Assembly (NCBI GenBank): GCA_963930775.1
Contig: OZ005696.1
Location: 9,044,980-9,108,979 of the forward strand
Reading direction: 5' to 3'
DNA: 64,000 nucleotides
From: Cliona cf. orientalis
Lineage: Eukaryota; Porifera; Demospongiae; Clionaida; Clionaidae
Part shown: piece after piece, positions 11,721 through 23,200 of the stretch
Numbering within the stretch: the first letter of the stretch is position 1
Layout: every line of letters starts with the position of its first letter
Notes under the pieces: model-generated
The model's database searches: none
What the model was told of the DNA's origin: nothing
The model's input: only the letters and a program-made list of their open reading frames with translations
Position numbers and translations under genes: made by a program

Positions 11721-13415
11721 ATGGATCCCAACCGATCGAGGGAGCCGGACAACAGCAATCCCGACGGCACTGGGCAGCAGACTGCCTTTCCCACCTACGG
11801 AAGTGTTCAAGCTGACGACGACAGCGGTAAGGAGCAGTCTCCACCGCCTTCAGAAGAGGGAAAAGCGAAGAAGAAAAGGAGACTTACCAGCTCTATCGTA
11901 TCTCTATCTTCGTTTAGAGATGTAAGCACACGTTTAAATCGCGCAATGTATTAAAGCTCCGTTGATTGATTAGCTTTGGAAACAATGAGATTTGTTTGTT
12001 TAGTTTGGTAGGTGTCCGAGAGCAAATTTAAGAATCTTGCACGCACTATTAAATTTTTGTATACTACGTTAAATAGTTTGAAGTGTAGTACTGTGGTTTC
12101 GTGTTTGTAGTATGCAAGGGAGAGTTGTATGTCTATGAAGTTCATTCCGAATTATTGGGACGTCACAATGGATTCCTTGTGTTTTCGTATAGACAGTTAG
12201 GAAGTTTGTATTGCTCTCTAGTATTGTTCCGTTTGGTTAGGCCAATCAACAGAACATACAACTTTCATGTAACCATCCGTTACGTGTGAGATATTTTTTC
12301 CTTTTGTACAGCTGTTTACAAAAGAAGGCTACGCTAAGCTGGAGGAGAGAAAGAAAACAAAGAAGTACGATTACGAGAAAGAGGAGGATGATAGTGATGA
12401 CGAAGATCCACCTCTTTTTGAGTTTCATTTCCGTCGTAGCGTAAAGGACAAAGTAAAATTAGTAGTTTTACCCGTCCTCTACTTTGCGTTCATGGTGATT
12501 GCCATAGTGTTTGGATTTTACGCCATCGAGGCACTGGTATATTCATATCAGAATAAGGTCCGCTCAATTAAATACGTCACTGTGGAAAAATATCACACGA
12601 TTGGCATAGCAATGTTTCCACAAGATTTTGCAACTTATGAAGGTTGTAGCTTCATCTACTCCGATGATCTTCTGCCAAGATCGGGGAATGGTTCAGTGCA
12701 ACACCCGGAAAATTTGACCTGCGAGTATACGAACGTTACATTCATGTCTCAACTCATTAAATCCAACAGAACTGCAATGGTTTTTGACGGACCAACTCTC
12801 GTTAATTTGAAGCAAAGCCTTGCACTGAATTTCACTATTGACACCACCGTGCGAGAGTTTAGTGGAATGGAGTATCTTTTATTGGAGAACTGGGATAAGT
12901 ACAAAGGTGGGTCACCTCATGCGCAGGCTAATTATCTCTCCAGAACCGAGTTAAGGATGCCTCTATATACGGTCCCCGCGGGATTTCGGACTTGGATTAA
13001 GATGTCTCTCACCGTGCTAAGTTCAGACATTGACAATGAGAATATTTCAAATTTCATGGTGGACCCTGGATTCTCAAGCTACAACGACTGGAGAAACATC
13101 AGTGACCGTACCACTGATATTATCTACGCTCTGTTTGAGTGGAAGAGTAACACTTACGAGTATGTCACTGAGATTTTATCAACTAATATTTTTAATACGG
13201 TTGGAGCTCTGGCTGGAGTGTTTGTGACGCTAGCAAAGGCTGGGGAGTACTGTTGGCAGTGGATTCGTAGAATAAGGAGGGAGAGACGAAAGAAGAAGCT
13301 GAAGCACACTGAGCTAGTCCAACAGCACAAGCAACGTATGCAGGAGTATCAGCAGAAGAAGCTTGAGAGAAGGTTGAATAAGTTGCAAAGTGCCAGTGTC
13401 ATTGTGGAGCAGTGA
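11721..13415 (+). CDS. PACC1: Proton-activated chloride channel (PAC / TMEM206 family)
   Basis: Trimeric two-helix chloride channel opened by acid. Exons 11721-11921 and 12312-13415 join in frame to 434 residues. The cytosolic N-terminus (1-115) is Ser/Pro- and then Lys/Glu/Asp-rich. TM1 lies at about 117-142 (PVLYFAFMVIAIVFGFY) and the extracellular domain at about 143-355, with several N-glycosylation sites. Family landmarks include KYHTIGIAMFP, EFSGMEYLLLENW, GFRTWIKMSL and FEWKSNTYEYV. TM2 is at about 358-380 (NTVGALAGVFVTLAKAGEY), with the lysine at the position of the anion-selectivity residue of the human channel (K319, from memory). A basic cytosolic tail with coiled-coil character follows. 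It is longer than the human protein (350) at both termini. Confidence 0.9.
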
Positions 13416-14262
13416 TATTATTATTATACATGATTTATTTTTATGTGTCTGTCGACTATATAACTGTTACTACTATATTATATCATTGATGTTAATGTTG
13501 ATTATGTTGTAACTGTTGTACTGCTGACTCTCCATTTTAGTACATGATGTTAAGTTATTATTACCGTATATTATGTAATGGCCTATCCAGTTTGCGTAAT
13601 TTTATGCAATCCGACGTATAATCTGTATAATGTACATCCATCCCATGTCTCCTATTACGTATAATATTATACATGAATAGATTTTTGAAAATTCATGGAT
13701 ATTGAGGCAGCTGGGTCGGGCTTGGTCGGTGGAGTTGCACATGTGATACATGTGCATGTGACGCAAATGGAATAGTGAATGTTGTTTACCTTAGAGTATT
13801 CATTGCTTTTAGGGCTGCTGAGTGTGTTATTCTGCTGGAAGTGACAGTTGACCCTTACCAGCTATGCATTGTACTAGCTACATAGTGTGACTTTTGAAAA
13901 TTTGAATTTTAACAATGAATTCCTAGTTTCTAAAAATAATTAATAAAACATGTTATAACCTGCTCAATAATGACACAGCAATCATACATTAATTTTTACA
14001 AAGCAACATTGAATAATAATATTATTATTGAAGGATGATCATAATTTCACCACTAGCACAACACAAATCAACATAGCACAGAAAGAATAAATTTGTGATT
14101 TTTTCTCGCTTAGAAGACCATGATAATTATGACAATAAGTAATAAGTGACCTGACTGACACTTTTTGGCAGTTTTTGGTGGATAAAAATTAATGATGTTG
14201 AGTGACCCAGGGCCGGGCTGAAAGTTGACCATTATACTGCTTTACCATAATAAATTATACGT
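13416..14262. other. Convergent intergenic region, no gene seen
   Basis: AT-rich DNA between the convergent 3' ends of the channel gene and the acidic-protein gene. It contains probable polyadenylation signals and TAATATTATTA motifs; no ORF of note. Confidence 0.5.
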
Positions 14263-14878
14263 TCACAGCTCTTCATCGGTGATGTATCTGTTTCCCTCGC
14301 ATTCGGTATCGTCGTACTTGTAGTATCGCTGTCCAAAGAACCCGTGATGCCGACCTAGGTCACGGTCTGTTCTACAGACAGGCCTCTCTTCATCAGTCTC
14401 CTGCTGTTAATAAAAAAAAATTATGGTGAACATTGCATTTATTTGTGCACAAAAGTACAAAAGTTGTTGCAATTTTGTATGGACCTTTAGGGATTGCTAA
14501 GGAGTACAGCGTACACAATTAATACAAATTTTAAAATATTTCAAGGGGGCTCACCTGTCTGGCTTCACCGTTTCTGCTAGCAGAGATGGAGCCAGCTCCA
14601 GCTGCTGTATCTTCTTCCGTGCCCGTGGCGCTAGTACTAGTACTAGTAGCGGCGGGCGTCGGCGGGGGCATGTGTATCTCTTCGTAGCCAGAGTCCAAGC
14701 TGCTCTCCAGCGAGCAGACGCGGTGCTTGTTGACTGGCTGCTCGGGCCGTGCGTCCACCGTCACCACGACGTAGTCTTCCCAATCTTCCGTGCAAATATC
14801 TGCCTGCGAGTCGCACTGCGCGGCGGCAGCGTCGCTCTGTGCGTATCTTGCTCTCTTTCTCCTTAGAAAACTTGCCAT
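14263..14878 (-). CDS. Unrecognised acidic protein, two exons
   Basis: Exons 14555-14878 and 14263-14400 join in frame to 153 residues; the splice (ACAG|GTGAGC ... CAG|GAG) has one possible 3-nt acceptor shift. The N-terminus is basic (MASFLRRKRARY). It is followed by EDWEDYVVVTVDA, a motif LDSGYEEIHMPPP resembling a phosphodegron (DSGxxE), a Thr/Ser/Ala/Glu-rich linker, and a tail FFGQRYYKYDD ... NRYITDEEL. There is no membrane segment or known fold. Length and composition suggest a small, mostly disordered regulator. It sits head-to-head with CDKAL1, 281 bp apart. Function unknown. Confidence 0.6.
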
Positions 14879-15159
14879 TGCAGCATAGTATTTATCAAAA
14901 GCCTTTGCAACGTTTCAACGGAGCTCTTTTATAAGGTGTATGCAAACCTCGAAAGTGGAAGAATGACCTTTTTGGTCAGACCAGCTGGCCTTGCTGGCTC
15001 AGCTGTCCCGTAAATTGCAATATTAGCGGTACCGGGAAAATCTTTGATTTCTGATTGGTCAATTATGTCAAACGTCACGATGATGTAATAAGCAATGAGC
15101 TGGGTTGTGATTCTATTTAGTGCGCACCCAACGTGGTGAGGCTGGAGCTAGATAGCAAG
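14879..15159. promoter_or_regulatory. Divergent promoter, acidic protein / CDKAL1
   Basis: 281 bp between divergent start codons. It contains AACGTCACGATGATGTAA, a CRE-like stretch, near 15071-15088. Promoter role is inferred from layout. Confidence 0.4.
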
Positions 15160-18100
15160 ATGCCTTCTTCCACTGTTTGTGGGGATGATTTGTGTGACAT
15201 AGAGGATTGTGTGCTTCCAGGAGACCCCAAGCCATCGGACAGAATCAGAGCAGAGAACAAAATCCTTCCCAGAGCTCTGAGGAGGAAAGTGAAAGCAAGC
15301 TGCAAGTCCAGTACAGATTCACCCGAAGAAGAAGACACTCCCCCTGCGTGTGAGAGCTTTATCCCCGGGACGCACTCAATCTACATCAAGACGTGGGGAT
15401 GCTCCCATAATAATAGCGATGGCGAGTACATGGCTGGCCTCCTTGGAGCAAGTGGCTACTCCATCACAGGTGCTCAACTTTAATCGATACCTGATGTAGT
15501 CACATGACTAATCACATGATTTTTTACGTCCACCTACCTACTATACTTTAGAGTCGCCACTGAGTGCTGACTTGTGGGTGTTGAACAGCTGTACAGTAAA
15601 GGGCCCCTCCGAAGATGGCCTCAAAAACTCAATCCGTAAAGGACGGGAATTGGGGAAGCCCCTAGTGATTACTGGCTGCGTACCGCAAGGACAGAGGAAT
15701 CATGCTGATGTTGAAGGACTCTCAGTTGTTGGAGTGAGTTCATTGCAGTTCAGCATTTCAATAGCTGGACAATATATGGGGCCTGTAGGGAAGATGTTTT
15801 AAATTAGGGTACACTACGCTACACATGTAGGTTCAACAGATAGACAGAGTTGTCGAAGTGGTGGAGGAGGCACTACAAGGACGTACTGTTCGTCTCTTCG
15901 GCCAGCGAAGGGTCAAAGGTCGTAAGTTGGGTGGAGCTCCGCTGGACTTGCCAAAGATCAGGAAGAACCCTCTGATTGAGATAATAGCAGTTAACACTGG
16001 GTAAGCCCCCATTAATTTTTTCTACCAATTATTGTGTATACACGGTATTATTTATTATCTTGCAGCTGCCTAAACCAGTGTACCTACTGTAAGACGAAGC
16101 ATGCTCGTGGTGACCTGGGTAGCTATCCACCTGAGGAGATCATTGGCAGAGCAAAGCAGGCCTTTCAAGGTATATACAAGGGAGAGTTAGTGGCAGTGGG
16201 TAATGTGCCGCTGGACCTAATTTAGTGACTCCTTGAGGCTACACTTAGTAACTTTATCCTGGCACATGCTCTTTGCCAGAAACAGGTATGGATCATGTTA
16301 ATTTGTAAGCATTATTCATGCTTATGGGATGTAGAGCTAATGGAGGTAGTAAGTGGATGGATCATTATACAGCCACAAATTAGATATGTAGATGATAGTA
16401 AATGTCCAGAGAGCATTCCTTTTAGTAATAATTATCTTCTAATGGCTTCAAATTTGCAAATGATCATATTATAAAGTGGAATCAAAAAATTGTAATAGTG
16501 TCTCCTGGTCCCAATCAAATCAAGGTCACTACCAGTTTGTATCTTTGATCCTGTTGTTACTCTTCAGAGGGAGTGGTCGAGATTTGGTTGACCAGTGAGG
16601 ATCTTGGTGCCTATGGTCGTGACATTGGAGTGACCCTCCCTGAGCTACTCTGGCAGTTGGTTGATGTCATCCCTGATGGCTGCATGCTACGATTGGGAAT
16701 GACCAACCCTCCCTATATCATGGAGCACGTGAAGGACATGGCGGCCATCTTGGCCCATCCGAGGGTCTACTCGTTCCTCCATGTACCAGTTCAGTGCGGA
16801 TCGGATGCTGTGCTCGAAGATATGAAGAGAGAGTACACGATTGCGGACTTTAGACACCTTGTGGATTATCTAAAGGAGAAGTGAGTAGAAGTTTGTTTAT
16901 TTTCTCTTTCGCCTAGTCGTCTATGTAGCTACTGGCTTGCAACTGAAAACCCTTGCATGAGGGAAAGAGAGGCTGAAGACCAAGGCTTCCCTTGCCTCCC
17001 CCCTCCGAGTGTTAAAAAAGCAAACCTCCCTCCCCCACTTGTAATTGTTTCACCATGAATCTGTTGTGAGATATTCTCCTCTCTGTGTACAAACACACAC
17101 CTTGTGTGTTTGTCATAACCTTGTTTTCCCTACTATCTCCATACATTTTTATTACGTAAGTTAATCCTGTGGGCCCTCGAGACAACACTAAAGCCCTGTT
17201 TACACGTATATGTACAAGCTGGCTTCCAAAGGCCTCAGGACTAGCTTAAGACTCGCTGTTGTACATTTTGTACCAGACCATGATCGCCTGGGGCCTGTTC
17301 TAGCACCCAAGTGTATCATCAGTGGATTTTTAAAGTATAAATATTTGTTAGTGTGACCATTTCCCAAGCCGTGTACGTGTGTGCAGCTGTGGTGTGGTTA
17401 TTGCTTGCTAGCTTGCACGCCATCAGTTGTTTTGTGGTACATGGTATTGTCGAGGGCCTGTAGCTGTGCATTAGCATCACATGCATCATGCATGTTTCCC
17501 TATTAAGGTAAGCTAATGGTCCGTATGTGTTATTTCCTACTCAGCTGGCTGGCTGATCTCAATGGCTAGCTCGAAAAGGTTACCTAGATTAAGTTAACTG
17601 GCCAGCTATTAGTATGTTCATTATAGCATAACACTTGGGCACGTGTGGTATTGTTCTCTCAGACCTCTCGGCTACGGCTAAGTCCTGGGCGATATTTCCA
17701 TGTGTGTGTGTCTGTATGCCATATTGGTGATGTTTTGAAGCACATGTGCGTGTGTCGTACAGCTGACTTCATCACATCAAAACAATATCACTCACTATAC
17801 GTACATATATACGTCCATAGAACAATGTATCAAGAATACTGTCTCCATTACGGTACTATATAGCTATACTATACATCTGGTATAATATTATAGTTGCCTA
17901 AAGGAAACGCAGAAGTCTTATCGCATGCTTCAGCATTTTCCCTTCTCACGGATACACACATTACATAATACTATCTATGCCTGAGGCATGGAACGTTCTT
18001 ATCCCGCAGTTAGTGGGGGAGCCTGATACACTCGAGATGAGAAAGGCAGGGTCTATTGGGAATAGCTAGCATAACAATAACAATAATATTACTTGAGGTG

Positions 18101-20044
18101 TACATAAAATTGATTTTATGCTCTTACTTTGCTACCCTCTGCAGTGTCCCAGGTGTTACCATAGCAACTGACATCATATGTGGGTTCCCCACAGAGACAG
18201 CCGAGGTAGGTGGACACGCTAGCTGTAGCTGTATTTGAATGCATGACATTGAGCACCCAAGAAAATCCAAGCTACCGTATTCATTATAATATTCATGTTG
18301 TGTTTGTGTACTCGATTGTGATTCCAAGTGTGTGTTCTGTATTGCCGACTGTCGGCTGCTAATGGTGAGAAGCCTTGGAGGGTTTTGACTCGAGAGAATA
18401 GTGGCAACCCCAAACAAACATGTACATGTTAATGGTCTATAACCTAAGGCACCTCTCCCCATGTGCTCGACATGTGTTTGGATGTAATTTTTCAACACAA
18501 GTTATAGTTACTGACCGATTTGAAGAGTGCTTACTCTCCTCTAGCTCTATGTGGTAGCCATAGATCATAGTCTGACTATGATCTATGGCGTAGCTTGCTG
18601 GCTGACTTCATATTATCATCATTTCTTGGGTCTTGTTTTGGTTTCAGTGATATCAATCCCCTCCCAGATTGATGGTAGACCGAGATTTGTCATCACGTTT
18701 AGTGTCTACCTCGTGTCTAGTCCATAATATACCTAGTGGCTGCCATGCTAGACTGATAGACTGGGATAAATGTTAGTGTTTCATCCAGCCTTATTCTAAG
18801 GCCCTCTCTCAGCTGTTAATTGCTGTTATGAACCTGAATATTGGGAATGAAGCTAAAAATCTTCATTATTGGCATCGTCACGATGTGAATTAAAAAATCC
18901 ACTTTTTTGTATTTTCATAGGACTTTGCTGAGACTCTGTCTCTTGTGAGGGAGTATAAATTCCCCAGCCTGTTCATCAACCAGTTTTATCCTCGTCCCGG
19001 GACGCCAGCTGCTCGAATGAAGAGAATACCGACTCACGAAGTCAAGAGAAGGTCAAGGGAACTCTCACAGGTAAGTGGGGGATCTAGGAGCACCTACTCT
19101 CTATACTAGAAATTTCAGCTCTAGTCTGTTTAGAGGTAATGTGAAGGAGTTGGTCAGAATTTGCCATCTGTGTACTTTGCCCAATTAAATCTCCCCCAAA
19201 ATTCTTTTCTCATGGACTCTATAATATTATACCATTGTACTTTGCCATATATGAGCCTATTATGGTGAACCTTTGGTGCACACCATCTGCTTAGTGACTC
19301 ATTGGTCAATATCTATGGCACCTACTGGACATTATCATCCACAAAATTTGAACTTTTACTGATTAAGCCAAGTTGACTGATTTGTTTGGGTGTTCGTTTT
19401 TCTGCAGCTGTTCCAGTCATACCGACCCTATGACCACAAGGTAGGGGAGCAGCAGCTGGTGCTGGCTACGGAGCTGTCACATGACCAACAGCACTACGTC
19501 GCACACAACAAGTTCTACGAACAGGTACATGTAGGTATAGCATTGTTTCTCAGAGTGAAAATGAAAGAGAGAAAGAGAGAGATCTAGGAAGTGTGAGGGA
19601 GAGGGGAGGACCTTCAAACCTTCAAAAAAATTTTTTCCCCGATATCAATAGGTGCTAGTGCCCAAAGACAACGCCCTGCTGGGCAAGATGTTTGAAGTCA
19701 TCATTACAACGACCGGTAAACACTACCTCAAGGGAGATGTTTTGGCAGAATCTCTCACCTGTGCTCCCTCACGCCCCACCCCTCTCCCACGGGGGACAGT
19801 CAGCGGAGCTACAGAATGGAGACAGAGGACTACCACTGTAGCTGCTGAAAGAACTACCACCAGCACTGATTCAGGATCATCCAAACTACACGAACCTTTA
19901 TCTAGCGGAAGTAGGTCTAGTATAAATGGTGGCCGGTGGTTGAGTCTTGGCGATGTTGCACTGATCCTGGTGGCTGCACTGGTGCTGTGTGCAGCTCTGA
20001 TCTTAACTCACACTACTCATCTCTTCACTATTTGGTCGAGATAA
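15160..20044 (+). CDS. CDKAL1: tRNA-t6A37 methylthiotransferase CDKAL1
   Basis: Radical-SAM enzyme that converts t6A37 to ms2t6A37 in lysine tRNA; ER-anchored in animals. Nine exons join in frame to 599 residues: 15160-15469, 15552-15733, 15831-16000, 16066-16169, 16568-16880, 18145-18205, 18921-19070, 19408-19524, 19652-20044. The MTTase domain shows [16 protein letters not shown] and LNSCTVK. The radical-SAM cluster motif is [15 protein letters not shown]; later motifs are [25 protein letters not shown] and [16 protein letters not shown]-like region is followed by a C-terminal membrane anchor ([16 protein letters not shown]). The start is the second in-frame ATG ([10 protein letters not shown]), which matches the family N-terminus. 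Introns 5 and 6 carry repeat fragments. All key cysteines are present. Confidence 0.96.
17191..17290 (+). repeat. MITE fragment in CDKAL1 intron 5
   Basis: AAGCCCTGTTTACACGTATA followed by CAAGCTGGCTTCCAAAGGCC matches one end and interior of the MITE at 28422-28729. The far end is not clearly recovered, so I treat it as a degraded copy. Confidence 0.5.
18557..18589. repeat. Perfect 15-bp hairpin in CDKAL1 intron 6
   Basis: GCCATAGATCATAGT (18557-18571) and its exact reverse complement (18575-18589) are separated by CTG. It could be a foldback fragment; it is short for a miRNA precursor. Confidence 0.7.
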
Positions 20045-20214
20045 GAATCGATTTTTTTTTTTTATTTGTGTATAATAGTCCTCATTGTTAATAAATATTT
20101 TAAGGAGCTGGCTGAAACTGAGTAACATTGGAGTGTATAATATTATATGTAATGACAAAATGACATTCATACAATGTCATGTATGTAAGCAAGTGAATTA
20201 GAACCGATTGAAAC

Positions 20215-23200
20215 TTATAGCGAAATTTCGTCCACAGCACCAGCTCTGACTATTGTCCGATGGCTAAGCTTCACCCATTGAACAGACTGTGCGTGTGTAT
20301 TTGTGAGAGAGAGAGTCTACTGTCTCAATTGTACGTGGCATAACAAAATGAGTGCAATCAACTACAATAGAAATGCAGTTGACTACCGTAGCTGGTCACT
20401 CACCATGGCATTGGTGGCAGCTGTCATTCTGGAGGCCAGGAGTCTGATCAGCACGCTCATCCTAGCTGGCTCGTGTCTCTCCAGTACCCTCTTGTAGGCA
20501 CTGCAGCACAACCACCAGCAAACCACACGGGGCACCGGGAACACTCCACCAGCCTACAGTGCGCGTGTATACATTGTATTGCTACGTACTATATTGACGA
20601 CCTTTACCATGTGCACCGTTAGAACTATGCAGCTATATACTTGGGGATGTGGTCAAGTTTTTCATATATTATTATTGTCACAATATGAAGGGGGGGGAGA
20701 ATTATGAAAATTAGGTGAATTGTAGTGTCTATGATTATACGTCACCTTGCTGCAGATATCCACAGCTCGCTTGACAAAGGAATAGATCGAGTCCATAATC
20801 AGTCCTGCAAAAGTAATACTAATAATCTTTAAAAGTCTTCTCAGTTTACAGAGTATGACAAGAAAAGCCTTAAGGGACTTGACCATTAAAATGGTAAGTC
20901 GGTATTGTTGGTAATTTTTTCTTATTGCTGACTTCATTATGATGCCTTTGAGGAATAATTATGAAGAATATTTTAGGTGTGCTAAGATATAAAGTATATA
21001 GCATGTTCAGGACTATGATAGCTGCTTTCTTCTGGTTACAAGCTGCGTTCTGGTTTTTGTTTCAGCTCCATAGCTCTTTCCGTTACTGAGATAGTATCAC
21101 TTTGGCGCGCGCCGCGGTATGGACTTAATGATATTCATAGCTTTTAATTAATTACGTCACGGTCTGTACATTCCAACGTGAAAACCATACGCGTTTTGCC
21201 ACCCCCCTGTCCCAGCTCAATAAATAGCATTTTCCGGTAGGGACTATCGGGGCTAGACGGTGTCAGGGGTACCCCCTCTGGCACCTGCAGCTGAAAACTG
21301 CACATGGTCCTGGTCATATATGGCTTAGGGGTCGCCCAGGTTCCTCCCTCGAATACCCCCCATCCTGGATAAAGCCTGGTTTGGGTTTGGGTTTGGGATA
21401 AAGCCTGGTAATCCACCATAGGCTGACTTCGGTCCCCTATGGCTGTGACACAGAAGCCTAACTGGCTGCAGTAATCTATGCAGTGTACCCTGACCAGCGT
21501 TCCAGCCTAGAGCTCGGAAGGTCGATGGGAGGATGGGGTTACATTTTTTTTTTTCATTTCATAAGTGAGAAAAATGTCCCTCAATGTAGCCTGCCATTTC
21601 TTGAAATAATATTATTTTTCCAAGTATGCCATAATAATTATATGCTACCGGACTACTGATAAAGAACAGAACTCCCCTCTCGCTTGGCTCAAGGTTCGGT
21701 GGCAGGCCTAGTGCCTCTCGAAACGTGTGGCACTTTCGCATCGATCATTCGACAATGCATCTCTATGGCCCGAGGCAACTCTACTTTGTGCACACAGCCC
21801 TACAGTCTAGTTCTGACCAATCCTGAGCCTTGTAGTGTGGACTTTCTCTCCGTGTTTTCATGGCAACCGGGCGCATCCAAGATGCATATCCATGCCCTCA
21901 TGTAATGCATTCTCAAACGAGCATGCTATTAGTAACCCATGCATAGCATAATATAATATTATTATTAATTTTCATGACTGAACATACTTGTACCTACAAT
22001 ACCTATAGTACCTACAATACCTACTTTACTGTTAATGGTAAAGTAAGTACAATAGGTATTGTTGGTAATATTGATAATATTTTATAATATTGTGCTGTTA
22101 GTAGCTCATGCATAACATATTAGCCATAATATTATGTTATTTCATGATTGAACATACCTTTACCATAATTATTAATGGTAAAGTAGGTATTGTTGGTAAT
22201 ATTGATATACAATGAAAATTTTCAGATGGTCATTTCTTATATGGTCCGTGTCCTAACCTGGAGGGCATAAAAGATGTGCTTCTACAAGTTCAGAAGGCTC
22301 ACGATTGGTCAGAATTGTATATAGTACCGTGTGCGTAAACGAAGGTGGCCATAGAGACGCATTCTCGAATGATTGTTCTGAGCATGCTTTTAGTAGCTCA
22401 TGCATAGCATATTGGCCATATTATCTCATGATTGAACATACTTTACCTACAATACCTACTTTACCACTAATGGTAAAATAGGTAAAGTAGGTATTGTAGG
22501 TAATATTGATAATAAAAAAATGCATTAAGAGGCCATGCACCCCATGACTCAATTCTACCCTAGTTCTACTTACTGAAGAACATGATCGACTGCTTTCTTT
22601 TCGCTCTCTTCTCCATGCCCCCCTTGGTCGGGTACCACTCCGGCACTGAACGGACAAACACGATGAATTTCATCGCCACGACAATAAAGCTCTCGTAGAC
22701 ATTCGAGGCAACTATCTTCTTCGACTGCAGCTAATATTAATGAAGATATGATTGTATGTGTGAGAAAAATGATTTTTAATATCTTGATAGCTACACACTG
22801 AGATAAAACTTCACTTAGCTTTGTACCTGTCCGTCCAGGAACAGCGGGAGACATCTCAGTAAAGCAGCTCTGAAAAGTTCTATTCTCGATATCACAGTAA
22901 AATTAGTTAATTGATATCAAGTGCTAACTGTTTAATGAATCTGCGCAGGGAGAGCACAGGGTTGCCACGTATTCTCAATGTGACACAGCTCTTCATCTCT
23001 ATCAGACAACGGTAAGGTTAATATCATGACATTGTTGAATTAACGGTGTCAGTGTGGTCTCCAATGTCATCTATACCTGTGGATGTGTATCTCGATAAGT
23101 TAATCTTCACATCGAGCGTTGAAGTGTTGACTAGGAACCCACACCACTCTATCCACTCTCCTGCACAGTGATATAACATACAATCACAGCATCCACTGAC

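Noticed and set aside
21362-21412. TTTGGG triplicate inside a TERT intron as a telomere-like tract
   Set aside because: Only three units and not the animal TTAGGG repeat; most likely part of a dispersed repeat.
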